The notes beneath the pieces are model-generated. The model saw only the letters and a list, made by a program, of their open reading frames with translations. It searched no databases and was not told the origin of the DNA. 64,000 nucleotides of DNA from an uncultured Ruminococcus sp. (lineage in GTDB: Bacteria; Bacillota; Clostridia; Lachnospirales; Lachnospiraceae), in assembly GCA_900541505.1 (NCBI GenBank), contig UQKK01000001.1, positions 124,001 through 188,000 on the forward strand, read 5' to 3'. Of the stretch, positions 33,212-42,720 are shown in pieces (the first letter of the stretch is position 1; the number at the start of each line of letters is the position of its first letter). Made by a program: the position numbers and the translations under genes.

Positions 33212-34933
33212 TTATAACATCCACCTCGTGCCGCCGTCTGTCAAGGCAGCGTCTGCCGGGAAAAATCCCCACAGCACTTCCCCTGTGTCCTTGTTTACCT
33301 CCTGCTCTGTAACCGACATATCATCAAGCGCTCCCCGAATCACATGCAGTACGTTTTCGTAAGCTTCCGAACCTGCTGTGTCCGTGTACACTCCCACGCC
33401 CAGCACATCGCCATTGACACAGTCACTGCGGATTTCCAGGCGCACCTCTCCTTCTGCCAGAAAGTTCTCCACATCCAGGAAATACGTGGAGATGGCGCCG
33501 TACTTCTCCACCTCCGCCCGGCAGCTCTGCCTGCTCTCTGTCATTTCTATATCCAATCCGGCTCTTTCAAGACTTTCTCTGAGTTCCTCCGCTTTTACGG
33601 AAAACCGGCTCTGATTGCAGGGCTCACCCCACTCTCTGACCGCCTCCGGGGACAGCGTATAGATGGTGGTCTCCCCCTGCAAGGGAAAGACTTCGTTTTC
33701 TTTGACCTCCACCGCCTCAGCATGAGTTTCCAAAAACTCCATAAATTTGCTGTGGGCTTCACTGGCTCTCCCGTAATTGCCCGCATAGACAGGCCCTCCC
33801 TCATTCTGTCCGGTAACAGTATATATATGGAATCCGAGGATTCCCACGGCAAGCACCGTTCCCACGGCAAATCCCAGAACAAGGGGCTTCCATTTTCCAA
33901 GCTTATCTCCATGCCGCCTGCCTCTGTCTGCTCTTACATATCGACCGCCGCTATGCTGTCCATCCCCATACTGCCAATCTCCATGCCGCCCGTCTTCCTG
34001 ATGCCTGTCCTTTTGCTTCCTGCCCCCTGCCGTTTCATCGAAAGAACCTCTCTTCGCCTCTGCAGCCGCCGAAAATCCCGCTGCCAGTGCCTTCATATCC
34101 GGGAAACGCTTGCGGTAATCTAACTCCAGCCCCCGCGTCAGCGCCGCTTCCTCCTCCGGGGAAATTTCCGCGCCATAGGAGGAGGGAAGGAAGAGTTCAT
34201 CCTTCTTGGCACGGCTGATGGAAGGGTCCGGTCTGACCCCTGTTATCATCTCATAGAGAGTGGCGCACAGGGCATAGACATCTGTCCAGGGTCCCTGTTT
34301 TCCCTTGTGCATATACTGCTCTAAAGGAGCATAGCCTCTCTTTACCAGCACAGTCATCGTCTTTTCATTATCCAGGTACTTCCTTGCCGCGCCGAAGTCG
34401 ATAACCTTTATCGTCCCATCCTCCTGCACCATCAGATTGGAGGGATTTAAATCTCTGTGGATGATTCCCAGCGCATGTACTTTTTCCAGTGCCTTTGCCA
34501 CAGGTTCTAACATTTCCCACGCCCGCTCAAAAGAAAAGGGGACTTCCATCCGCTCCATGTAGCTTTCCAGACTGATTCCCCTGACCTGCTCCATCACAAG
34601 GTAGGCGGTGTTGTTCTCCTCGAACCAGTCCAGTATCTTCACCACCGCCGGAACTTTGAACAGTTTTGACATCCTCCGCGCCTCCAGCAGAAAGTCCGCC
34701 TTGCCTTTCTGGAATGTGCGCAAATCTTTCTTTTCTCTGGGAAGCACCAGGGCATTTCCCTCTTCCTCGCGTCTTGTAAGCTGGGGCGGGAAATATTCTT
34801 TCAGCACCACCATCTGGCGAAGGGACTTATCCTCCGCTAAATATGTCATGCCAAATCCTCCGGCGCCCAGCAGATGCCGAATCTCGTATTTTCCATTTAA
34901 TATCGTTTTTCCTGCCAGTTTTTGTGTTCCCAT
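33212..34933 (-). CDS. Membrane Ser/Thr protein kinase
   Basis: A 573-aa Hanks-type kinase with intact motifs: Gly loop GAGGFGMTY, Lys in VVLKEYFPP, HRDLNPSNL, DFGAAR, and an activation segment ending APLEQ. The kinase domain covers about 18-275. A His/Gly/Arg-rich linker (about 300-350) and one membrane helix (about 362-385) precede an external domain of about 180 residues. That domain contains AGNYGRASEAHSKF and WGEPCN and is shared with the second ectodomain of the downstream pseudokinase. It lacks PASTA repeats and the zinc ribbon. It starts 6 bp after the upstream kinase gene. The ligand is unknown. Confidence 0.9.
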   Translation of the reverse strand: MGTQKLAGKTILNGKYEIRHLLGAGGFGMTYLAEDKSLRQMVVLKEYFPPQLTRREEEGNALVLPREKKDLRTFQKGKADFLLEARRMSKLFKVPAVVKILDWFEENNTAYLVMEQVRGISLESYMERMEVPFSFERAWEMLEPVAKALEKVHALGIIHRDLNPSNLMVQEDGTIKVIDFGAARKYLDNEKTMTVLVKRGYAPLEQYMHKGKQGPWTDVYALCATLYEMITGVRPDPSISRAKKDELFLPSSYGAEISPEEEAALTRGLELDYRKRFPDMKALAAGFSAAAEAKRGSFDETAGGRKQKDRHQEDGRHGDWQYGDGQHSGGRYVRADRGRRHGDKLGKWKPLVLGFAVGTVLAVGILGFHIYTVTGQNEGGPVYAGNYGRASEAHSKFMEFLETHAEAVEVKENEVFPLQGETTIYTLSPEAVREWGEPCNQSRFSVKAEELRESLERAGLDIEMTESRQSCRAEVEKYGAISTYFLDVENFLAEGEVRLEIRSDCVNGDVLGVGVYTDTAGSEAYENVLHVIRGALDDMSVTEQEVNKDTGEVLWGFFPADAALTDGGTRWML

Positions 34934-34939
34934 TTTCGC

Positions 34940-36847
34940 CTACCTCGCCGTGATGCCCAGTGACACCATATCCTCCCATCCGGTTATGGATACCCCGCAC
35001 ATTTCATTGAGGGAGATGGACGCGAGCTCCTCCCTCTCCCAATAGCTCCACAAGTCTTCTATTTCCGCCGGGGTCAGATATGTCTCCGGGCATACCACGG
35101 GCAAAATCTCTGTAAAAAACCGTTCCGCCATCTCCTCGTCCAGGACCCGGTCCGCCCCTGTCAGATTCACTTCCGTCACTCTGTCCGTGATACAGTCATA
35201 AGTGATATATACCTCCCCATCCTCATAGGAGTATATATCTTCTTCCAGAAACTCCACAGTGATGGGATACGCCTCCCGGTCATAGACCATCGCGTAGCTG
35301 GTGTGATACCCCTGCCTGAAATCCGTCAGTTCCTCTCCCAGAAATTCTTCCATCTGCCTTTTCATGGTCTCTCTTTTTATAGCAAATTCATCGGCGGGAC
35401 AGCGGGGATACACCCAGCCCTCCATCGCCTCCGGCAGGATGTCATAGGAAACGGCAAACTCGTAGTCCTCCACCTCGTAGGCGCGCTCTTCAAGAAAAGC
35501 AGCTGCCTCCCGGTACTCTTTGGAGTCCCGCTTCTCTATCATAGGCAGCGCCTTCTGCGCCTCCTGTGTCTCCTTTCTGATTTCCCAGGCAAGTGCCTTT
35601 CCCGGGTTTATCCGGCAGTACAGATACACACCCCCGCCTGATAGTCCCGCTGCCATGACAAAGCCCAGCAGGAAAAGCCCGGCTTTTTTCAGCCTGCGCC
35701 CGATTCGCTGTCCCTTATCCGATGCCGCAAGGCTTCGCTCCACCTCTGTGGTAATCTCTATCCACAATCCGCCAAAACGGGCGCGCACCGCCTCACTTAA
35801 CCTTTGCTGCTTTTCCTTCTGTAAAATCTCTTCGATTTCCACCGCGTCTTCCCGGCTGTGCCTCCTGTTATCCATCCCGGACAGTTCTGCCAGAACATCG
35901 GATTTCCCTGCTCTTACCAACAGATTTTCCATGCAGAAGAAACGCCTCTGTATCTCCAGAGATAAGCCCTGCATCATAGCTTCCTCCAACACAGAAGAAA
36001 TCTTCACATATTCCGAAGGAAATTTCAGAACATCCTGTTTCAGCCGATTAAGAGCAGGCGGCACTTTGCGCCCTGTCGTCATCTCATACCAGACAGCACA
36101 GAACGCATACAAGTCGCTCCAGGGTCCTGTCTTTTCCTTCTCCTGGTACTGTTCTGCGGGCGCGTAAGTCTCTTTGACTTCCTTTTCCTCCGGATTCATC
36201 CCCTGTCGTCTCGCCGCGCCCAAATCTATGAGCTTTACCTTCCCGCTGCCGTCAAAGAGCAGATTGTCCGGACTCACATCGCAGTGTACGATACCCTCGC
36301 TGTGCAGCCACATAAGCGCCTTCGCCGCGGGCAGCAGCATCTGAAGGGCTTCTTCTGCCTCCACGGTATGACGGCTCTTTATGTACTCTTTCAGGCTGCC
36401 TCCCTCTAAATATTCCATGACCAGATACCCTGTCCCGTGTTCCCCGAAACAGTCGGTGCAGTGCACCAATCCGGGTATCTCCCCCATTTCGGCGAAAAAC
36501 GCTCCCTCCCGCAGAAATTTTTCTACACCTGTTTCAAAACGCTCGCTCTCTCCCTCCGCCCAGGCTCTCACGCACTGGGTTTCTCTGTCGCGGACAGCGC
36601 CTGCCTGGGGAAAATATTCTTTGACGGCGATTCTTTTTTCGTCCTCAGTATCCCATGCCAGATAGGTGATGCCGAAAGCGCCCCTTCCGAGCACTCTCCC
36701 GACCAGATATCTTTCATCGAGCACCGTGTAGGGGCGCAGTAATGTTTCCTCCCACTGATATTCCCATATTCCTCTGCCGCAGGAAGGGCATTTCTTCTGC
36801 CCCTCCTTCAGTTCCTGCATGCAAAAGATGCAGCGTTTCTTCTCCAT
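34940..36847 (-). CDS. Membrane Ser/Thr protein kinase with N-terminal zinc ribbon
   Basis: A 635-aa protein. It has zinc-ribbon Cys6, Cys9, Cys20 and Cys23, then a kinase domain (about 40-300) with GRGAFGITY, IAVKEYFP, HCDVSPDNLL (HRD changed to HCD, catalytic Asp kept) and DLGAAR (DFG changed to DLG). All metal and ATP residues are present, so it is probably active. A membrane helix (about 395-415) leads to an external domain with CPETYLTPAEIEDLW that matches the first ectodomain of the pseudokinase at 30627. It starts 24 bp after the 478-aa protein gene. Confidence 0.9.
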   Translation of the reverse strand: MEKKRCIFCMQELKEGQKKCPSCGRGIWEYQWEETLLRPYTVLDERYLVGRVLGRGAFGITYLAWDTEDEKRIAVKEYFPQAGAVRDRETQCVRAWAEGESERFETGVEKFLREGAFFAEMGEIPGLVHCTDCFGEHGTGYLVMEYLEGGSLKEYIKSRHTVEAEEALQMLLPAAKALMWLHSEGIVHCDVSPDNLLFDGSGKVKLIDLGAARRQGMNPEEKEVKETYAPAEQYQEKEKTGPWSDLYAFCAVWYEMTTGRKVPPALNRLKQDVLKFPSEYVKISSVLEEAMMQGLSLEIQRRFFCMENLLVRAGKSDVLAELSGMDNRRHSREDAVEIEEILQKEKQQRLSEAVRARFGGLWIEITTEVERSLAASDKGQRIGRRLKKAGLFLLGFVMAAGLSGGGVYLYCRINPGKALAWEIRKETQEAQKALPMIEKRDSKEYREAAAFLEERAYEVEDYEFAVSYDILPEAMEGWVYPRCPADEFAIKRETMKRQMEEFLGEELTDFRQGYHTSYAMVYDREAYPITVEFLEEDIYSYEDGEVYITYDCITDRVTEVNLTGADRVLDEEMAERFFTEILPVVCPETYLTPAEIEDLWSYWEREELASISLNEMCGVSITGWEDMVSLGITAR

Positions 36848-36871
36848 AGCACCGTCTCTTCCTTTTCCCCG

Positions 36872-38308
36872 TCATTCCTTCTTAAGCCCCAGATATTCCG
36901 CCAGTTCATCCTGATGGCAGTAGGCGTCTTTATATACCTTATAGAGGTAGAAATTCTCTCCTCTTGTCACCTGCTTATCCACATGCTCTTCCAACACCGC
37001 GAAAGGCTCCTGGCTTTTCAGAAATTCCATGACAAACCGGTCAAATCCGCGGTTCGGCCGGAGCTGGGAAAATCCGCAGTTCTCCAAAATCCGGTTCATC
37101 CGCATGAGCGTAATCTTATTGTCGTCACCCAGGGAGGTCTTCATCTTCACAAACAGAAGGAAGCTGATGAGCGTCTCTCTGTTGATGTCCCGTTTTCCCG
37201 TGATAAATTCCCGGAAATAATCTTCCCCGGAGCGCCCTCTCTGATAGAGCTTCGCCGCCTTTTTGGGGTCCCTCTCATATTCGCTGTCGAGTTTTTCTTC
37301 CTTCTCCGACTCTTCCAGCTCTCGTTCTTTTAATTTCTCGAGGATTCCCTTTTTCTCCGCTTCTCCGGGGTTGGCAGAACATAAGCCCAACGCGTGGGCT
37401 ATCCTTATCTGCAGGTTTTGAGGCCAGTCCTCCACACCGCCGTAGAGTTCAAAGACCAGCTCTATCCAGTCCACGGACACATAGCCGAAATAAAAATAGT
37501 TAAACTCATCAAAGATACCGCCCGGCGTCAGCGCCGTGTTTTCCAAAAGCTTTTGCTTTTCCTCCAGGCTCATCCGCCCCTTGCTCTTCTGGGCATCCCG
37601 TTTTAGAGCTGTGAGGGGCTTTAAGAAATTCAATTCCTCTAAGGCGAACCGCTCTAAATATCCCCTCTCCTCTTTGTCCAGCGCACCTGCGTACTGGTTG
37701 ATAAGTGTCTCTGATTTTTTGCAGCTCTCATAATAATTCTCGCATTTTTCTTGTATGTAAAGGTCCAGATATTTGCAGAAATAGTAGCGCGCTTTCTCCC
37801 GCACTGCCGAAAAATTCTCCACATTCCTGTCCATAAACAGAAAGAAATCCTCCTCCGACTTACTCTCGATAATCTCCTGTTCCATGTAGCGCGTCAGCAT
37901 CTGTGTCTCCATCTGCACAGAAGAATTTTCCTGCACATATCTCCCCAGTTCTTTCAACGTTATCTTACCGCCGGAAAAAATACCTTTCCCCGGCTTTGCC
38001 GTCTCGCCGTATTTCTCCATGTACGACTGGTACAGCGCCCTCCAGCTCTCATACCCTGTTTTATGGCTGAACGCGTAGATAAGCCCTGCCTCGTAAAGAC
38101 TGCGGGCATACAATGTCTCATACCCTTCGTCCCGCAGTGTCTCGTTGACTTCATCTAAATCATAACCGGCGGCAAATCCTTCCGCCAGGATTTTCAGCCT
38201 TCCCGGCAGAGGGTACTCCTTTGTCCCCTCCAACAGGCTCTCGTCTGAATCCGTGAAGTTCATTGTCAGTTCCGTAATCATTGTCTCGAATAAATCTGCT
38301 TTTTTCAT
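36872..38308 (-). CDS. Unrecognised 478-aa protein, first gene of the kinase cluster
   Basis: A charged, mostly helical protein with no signal peptide or membrane segment, so probably cytoplasmic. Features include an N-terminal segment with KILAEGFAAGYDLDEVNETL, a glycine-containing GIFSGGKITLKELGRY, a helix-rich middle, a short aromatic stretch GGIFDEFNYFYFGYVS, and a C-terminal part with NRETLISFLLFVKMKT, MRMNRILENCGFSQLRPNRG and FDRFVMEFL. The last part resembles a small helical bundle or degenerate HTH. I cannot assign a family. Tight spacing to the kinase genes suggests it is a partner or substrate. Confidence 0.8.
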   Translation of the reverse strand: MKKADLFETMITELTMNFTDSDESLLEGTKEYPLPGRLKILAEGFAAGYDLDEVNETLRDEGYETLYARSLYEAGLIYAFSHKTGYESWRALYQSYMEKYGETAKPGKGIFSGGKITLKELGRYVQENSSVQMETQMLTRYMEQEIIESKSEEDFFLFMDRNVENFSAVREKARYYFCKYLDLYIQEKCENYYESCKKSETLINQYAGALDKEERGYLERFALEELNFLKPLTALKRDAQKSKGRMSLEEKQKLLENTALTPGGIFDEFNYFYFGYVSVDWIELVFELYGGVEDWPQNLQIRIAHALGLCSANPGEAEKKGILEKLKERELEESEKEEKLDSEYERDPKKAAKLYQRGRSGEDYFREFITGKRDINRETLISFLLFVKMKTSLGDDNKITLMRMNRILENCGFSQLRPNRGFDRFVMEFLKSQEPFAVLEEHVDKQVTRGENFYLYKVYKDAYCHQDELAEYLGLKKE

Positions 38309-38333
38309 AGCCCGCCCTCAACTTACTCTGATT

Positions 38334-38380
38334 TAAAAATACCGCGGCAGGATGCGGAAAAATGTCTCCTTCCGCCTGCC
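38334..38380 (-). terminator. Terminator of the V-type ATPase operon
   Basis: On the minus strand GGCAGG/CCTGCC and CGGAA/TTCCG stack with a 3-nt bulge around a 10-nt loop, followed by GCGGTATTTTT. It lies about 80 bp past the subunit D stop. Confidence 0.75.
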
Positions 38381-38460
38381 TTTATCAAGCAGTTTCCTGG
38401 CCGCGGCATCCGTGTGATTTACTCTTTTTATAGTGAGAATCCTGTCATCCTCTTGCTGTG

Positions 38461-39120
38461 TTATGCTTTCTCACTGTAATGATGCGCATCTTCGAGCATC
38501 ATATCCTTTACCTTCATCAGACGAATCTGGGTACTTCTCTCATTTTCGTCCAGCTTCATGGTAATGTATTTGATGTTTTCCTCCGTCTCCGGAATGATGA
38601 CGTGCTCCAGCGCGTTTACACGCCTTCTCGTCTTCTCTATCTCTGCCGCCATTAACTGGCATGCCTTCTCGCACTCCGCCAGACGTATCATGTCCGGCAC
38701 GATATCGGCAAGGGATTTCACCGCCCCGTCCAAATCACTGGACGTGAAGGCAAATCCATAGGAGTAAATATCATTTTCGTCGGCTGTCCTCGTCTTATAA
38801 TCAAACGTCGGAATGTTGACGCTCATGACATTCTTCTCTCCCGGCGACAGGTTGATTTCCTGCTTCGGCGCCATCAGTGCCGTGTTTAATGCGGCTTCTG
38901 ACATGCCTGCCTTGGCAATGACAAAATTCTTGTTGGCGGAAAGGATTCCCGCCTCCACCCTTTTGCGCACTTCCATGTTTTCCCGCACCAAATCCAGATA
39001 CTGGCGCATAAGCTCGTCCCGTTTGTCTTTTAAGAGCTTATGCCCGCGAATCGCAGTGATTCGTTTCTTTTTCAGGCGGGTCAGCTCCATACGGGTGGGG
39101 TTGACCTGTGTCGCTGCCAA
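38461..39120 (-). CDS. ntpD: V-type ATPase subunit D (central stalk)
   Basis: The long coiled-coil rotor shaft that turns inside the A3B3 head. The 219-aa length is normal. It begins with PTRMELTRLKKKR, the family N-terminus, and has paired long helices at both ends (KRRVNALEHVIIPETEENIK-like text near the C-terminus). The start is TTG at 39120 behind AAGGAGGTGAGC; no ATG fits better. It is the last gene of the operon. Confidence 0.95.
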   Translation of the reverse strand: MAATQVNPTRMELTRLKKKRITAIRGHKLLKDKRDELMRQYLDLVRENMEVRKRVEAGILSANKNFVIAKAGMSEAALNTALMAPKQEINLSPGEKNVMSVNIPTFDYKTRTADENDIYSYGFAFTSSDLDGAVKSLADIVPDMIRLAECEKACQLMAAEIEKTRRRVNALEHVIIPETEENIKYITMKLDENERSTQIRLMKVKDMMLEDAHHYSEKA

Positions 39121-39220
39121 TTGACGCTCACCTCCTTAACTGTTTACTTGACGTTCTGCCGCCCCGCTCGATTTTGCTTCGCTTCCTCTCGCTGCAGGCG
39201 TTTGCTCCTCTGCATGGCTA

Positions 39221-40591
39221 CTATTTGTCGTAGTACTCATCCAGGAATTTGTCGTCGATACGTTTCAGTTCTGTCCTCGGGAGCATACGCAGCAGTTCCC
39301 AGCCGATATCCAGTGTCTCCTGGATACCGCGGTCTGTGCTGTATCCCTGGGATACATATTTTTCTTCAAACGCATCCGCAAACTTCGCATACATCAAGTC
39401 GATTTCGGTGAGCGCCGCCTCTCCTAAGATGACCATCAGCTCTTTAGCGTCCTTTCCTCTCGCGTAAGCGGAGAAAAGCTGGTTCATAGTGTTGGAGTGG
39501 TCGGCACGGGTCTTTCCTTCCCCGATTCCCTTATCTTTCAGACGGGACAGGGACGGCAGTACATCAATCGGCGGCGCGATACCCCTTCTGTAGAGGTCAC
39601 GGCTCAAGATAATCTGCCCTTCTGTGATGTATCCTGTCAGGTCAGGGATGGGGTGTGTCTTATCGTCCTCCGGCATGGTCAGAATCGGTATCATCGTAAT
39701 ACTTCCCTTCTTCCCTCTCTGTCGTCCGGCTCTCTCATAGATGGACGCCAAATCCGTGTACATGTATCCCGGATATCCGCGGCGTCCCGGTACTTCCTTT
39801 CGTGCCGCAGAGACCTCACGCAGGGCGTCCGCGTAGTTGGTGATATCGGTTAAGATAACCAGCACGTGCATGTCTTTTTCAAATGCCAGATATTCCGCTG
39901 CTGTCAGCGCCATTTTCGGCGTCGCGATACGCTCGATTGCCGGGTCGTTCGCCAGGTTGATGAACAACACTGTCCTGTCGATGGCTCCTGTTTCCTTAAA
40001 GCTCTCGATGAAATAGTTGGATTCCTCGAAGGTGATACCCATTGCCGCAAATACAACGGCGAAATTTTCATCATCTCCGAGCACCTTTGCCTGTCTCGCA
40101 ATCTGTGCCGCCAGCTGTGAATGAGGCAGACCGGATGCCGAGAAAATCGGCAGCTTCTGTCCACGTACCAGTGTATTCAGTCCATCGATAGCGGAAACTC
40201 CTGTCTGGATGAACTCCTCCGGGTAGCTTCTCGCCGCCGGATTCATAGGCAGACCATTGATGTCCATACGCGCGTCCGGCAGGATCTCCGGTCCGTCGTC
40301 GATGGGGCGTCCCAGACCGTCGAAGACACGTCCCAGCATATCTTCGGATACGCCGAGTTCCATGCTCCGTCCGAGGAAGCGCACCTTGCTGTTTGACAGG
40401 TTGATACCTGTGGAACTTTCAAAAAGCTGTACCAGCGCATCGCTTCCGTTAATCTCCAGCACCTTGCACCGGCGGGTCTCGCCGCTTGCCAGCTCTATCT
40501 CTCCCAGTTCATCGAATGTTACATTCTCAACGCCGCGCACCAGCATAAGCGGGCCGGCTACTTCCTGTATCGTTCTATACTCTTTTGGCAT
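39221..40591 (-). CDS. ntpB: V-type ATPase subunit B
   Basis: The non-catalytic nucleotide-binding-fold subunit alternating with A in the head. It has 456 aa. It contains GRVFDGLGRPIDDGPEI, AIDGLNTLVRGQKLPIFS, and GRRGYPGYMYTDLASIYERA, all typical of subunit B, and no canonical Walker A lysine loop, as expected. Its ATG directly abuts the subunit A stop codon (TAAATG), so translation is coupled. AAAGGAGG precedes it. Confidence 0.96.
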   Translation of the reverse strand: MPKEYRTIQEVAGPLMLVRGVENVTFDELGEIELASGETRRCKVLEINGSDALVQLFESSTGINLSNSKVRFLGRSMELGVSEDMLGRVFDGLGRPIDDGPEILPDARMDINGLPMNPAARSYPEEFIQTGVSAIDGLNTLVRGQKLPIFSASGLPHSQLAAQIARQAKVLGDDENFAVVFAAMGITFEESNYFIESFKETGAIDRTVLFINLANDPAIERIATPKMALTAAEYLAFEKDMHVLVILTDITNYADALREVSAARKEVPGRRGYPGYMYTDLASIYERAGRQRGKKGSITMIPILTMPEDDKTHPIPDLTGYITEGQIILSRDLYRRGIAPPIDVLPSLSRLKDKGIGEGKTRADHSNTMNQLFSAYARGKDAKELMVILGEAALTEIDLMYAKFADAFEEKYVSQGYSTDRGIQETLDIGWELLRMLPRTELKRIDDKFLDEYYDK

Positions 40592-42358
40592 TTAGCGGTC
40601 CTCCTTTACAAATGCGTTGGCAGTCTCGACGCTCAATTCCTCTTCTACCTTCTTGTATTCTTCATCCAGCGCGTCCTCTGTCACATATTTGAAACGTCCA
40701 ATCTGTTCTCTCACCGGCATACTGATAAGTTTCTCCAGAGAAGCTCCCTCTGCGAGCGCCTCCACAGCCTTGTCGTAGAATGCCGTTACCAGATTCATCA
40801 TCATATATTGTTTCTTCAGTGATGTGTAGGTGTCAATCTCATGGAACGAGTTCTGGTGCAGGAAGTCCTCACGGATAGAGCGCGCTGCTTCCATCTTCAG
40901 CCGGTCTCCCGCAGAGAGCGCGTCCATACCTACCATCTTTACGATTTCTTCCAGTTCCGCCTCTTCCTGCAGAAGAGTCATCATCTTCTGGCGGTTCTTC
41001 ATCCAGCCTTCCGCCACATTCTTATCGAACCATTCCTCCATATCATCCAGATACAGAGAATAGCTGTTCAGCCAGTTGATAGCCGGGAAATGCCTCTTAT
41101 ACGCCAGGTTGGAATCCAGTCCCCAGTATACCTTAACGATACGAAGTGTCGCCTGGGATACCGGCTCGGAGATATCACCTCCCGGAGGAGAAACCGCGCC
41201 GATAACGGAAAGAGCGCCTTCCCTGCCTTCTTTTCCGAGGGAGATGACATGTCCCGCTCTCTCGTAAAACTGTGCCAGACGGCTTCCCAGATAAGCGGGA
41301 TAACCTTCCTCACCGGGCATCTCTTCCAGACGTCCTGACATCTCTCGAAGCGCCTCCGCCCAACGGGATGTAGAGTCTGCCATCAACGCCACGGAATATC
41401 CCATATCACGGAAATACTCGGCAATGGTGATACCGGTGTAGATGGACGCCTCACGCGCCGCAACCGGCATATCCGATGTATTCGCAATGAGAACGGTCCT
41501 CTGCATGAGGGACTGCCCTGTCTTGGGGTCTTTCAGTTCCGGGAACTCGTTCAGAACGTCGGTCATCTCATTTCCGCGCTCCCCGCACCCGATGTAGACA
41601 ACGATATCAGCCTCCGCCCATTTCGCGAGCTGGTGCTGGATAACGGTCTTGCCGCTTCCGAAAGGTCCGGGAACGGCTGCCACACCGCCTTTCGCGATGG
41701 GGAAGAAGGTGTCAACGACACGCTGTCCTGTAATCAGCGGCATCTCCGGCGGAAGTTTCTTCTTATACGGACGTCCGCGGCGTACCGGCCATCTCTGCAT
41801 CAGGGTCAGTTCCTTGTCCCCGTCTGCGGTCTCCACTACAGCCACTGTCTCTTCCACCGTAAACTCTCCGGCTTTGATTTCCTTGATGGTTCCTTCGATT
41901 CCGTAGGGAACCATGATTTTCTGTTCAACGACGATGGTCTCCTGCACCGTACCGATGACGTCCCCGGCTTCCACTTTATCGCCAACCTTCGCGGTGGGCA
42001 CGAATTCCCATTTCAAATCCCGTTTCAGGGAGGGAACTTCCACGCCCCGCTTTAAGCTGTTGCCGGAAACCTTCATGATATCATCCAGCGGTCTCTGGAT
42101 TCCATCATAGATACTGGTGATAAGTCCGGGTCCCAGTTCTACGGACATGGGCACTTCCATGGACTCCACCGGTTCCCCCGGTCCTAAACCGGAAGTCTCC
42201 TCATATACCTGAATGGAAGCCTCATCGCCGTGTATCTCAATGATTTCGCCAATCAGTCTCTGATTACTGACACGAACCACGTCAAACATATTTGCGTCGC
42301 GCATACCCTCCGCAATGACAAGCGGGCCTGCGACTTTTTTAATTGTGCCTGTACTCAT
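40592..42358 (-). CDS. ntpA: V-type ATPase catalytic subunit A
   Basis: The catalytic ATPase subunit, 588 aa. Walker A GPFGSGKTV, GCGERGNEMTDVLNEFPEL and MADSTSRWAEALREMSGRLEE are all present. The non-homologous bulge domain typical of subunit A lies at about residues 115-185. GAGG precedes the ATG. Together with the sodium-type c subunit it should couple ATP hydrolysis or synthesis to an ion gradient. Confidence 0.97.
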   Translation of the reverse strand: MSTGTIKKVAGPLVIAEGMRDANMFDVVRVSNQRLIGEIIEIHGDEASIQVYEETSGLGPGEPVESMEVPMSVELGPGLITSIYDGIQRPLDDIMKVSGNSLKRGVEVPSLKRDLKWEFVPTAKVGDKVEAGDVIGTVQETIVVEQKIMVPYGIEGTIKEIKAGEFTVEETVAVVETADGDKELTLMQRWPVRRGRPYKKKLPPEMPLITGQRVVDTFFPIAKGGVAAVPGPFGSGKTVIQHQLAKWAEADIVVYIGCGERGNEMTDVLNEFPELKDPKTGQSLMQRTVLIANTSDMPVAAREASIYTGITIAEYFRDMGYSVALMADSTSRWAEALREMSGRLEEMPGEEGYPAYLGSRLAQFYERAGHVISLGKEGREGALSVIGAVSPPGGDISEPVSQATLRIVKVYWGLDSNLAYKRHFPAINWLNSYSLYLDDMEEWFDKNVAEGWMKNRQKMMTLLQEEAELEEIVKMVGMDALSAGDRLKMEAARSIREDFLHQNSFHEIDTYTSLKKQYMMMNLVTAFYDKAVEALAEGASLEKLISMPVREQIGRFKYVTEDALDEEYKKVEEELSVETANAFVKEDR

Positions 42359-42399
42359 TGAGTCTTTGCCTCCTTAATCTTGATTCATTCTTCGTCCTT

Positions 42400-42720
42400 C
42401 TACTCGTTTCCGAACAGAATATCCGAGCCGACCGCCTGTTCCACGGTCTTTTTCACACCTTCGACTCCGGCTCCGGTATTACCCGATACTCCCGGAATCT
42501 GAATGATGGCAGGCATGACCTGCTCCTTATATTTCTCTATCTCTTCTTTCAGCCCGTCAGCCGCAGCCTCGGTGATATAAATAATACCGTACTGCCCCTG
42601 GGCGAGCTGGTTCAACTTATCCTTTGCCTCCTCGCGGGTCTTTACAGGGCATATGCTAAGACCCAGCGTGGCAAAGCCGTAAATGCTGTCATAATCGCCA
42701 ATCACCGCAATCTTATACAT
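42400..42720 (-). CDS. ntpF: V-type ATPase subunit F
   Basis: A 106-aa central-stalk subunit with an alternating alpha/beta fold. It begins MYKIAVIGDYDSIYGFATLG, typical of the family, and has IIYITEAAADGL in the second half. Its ATG overlaps the end of the subunit C gene by 8 bp. Confidence 0.92.
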   Translation of the reverse strand: MYKIAVIGDYDSIYGFATLGLSICPVKTREEAKDKLNQLAQGQYGIIYITEAAADGLKEEIEKYKEQVMPAIIQIPGVSGNTGAGVEGVKKTVEQAVGSDILFGNE

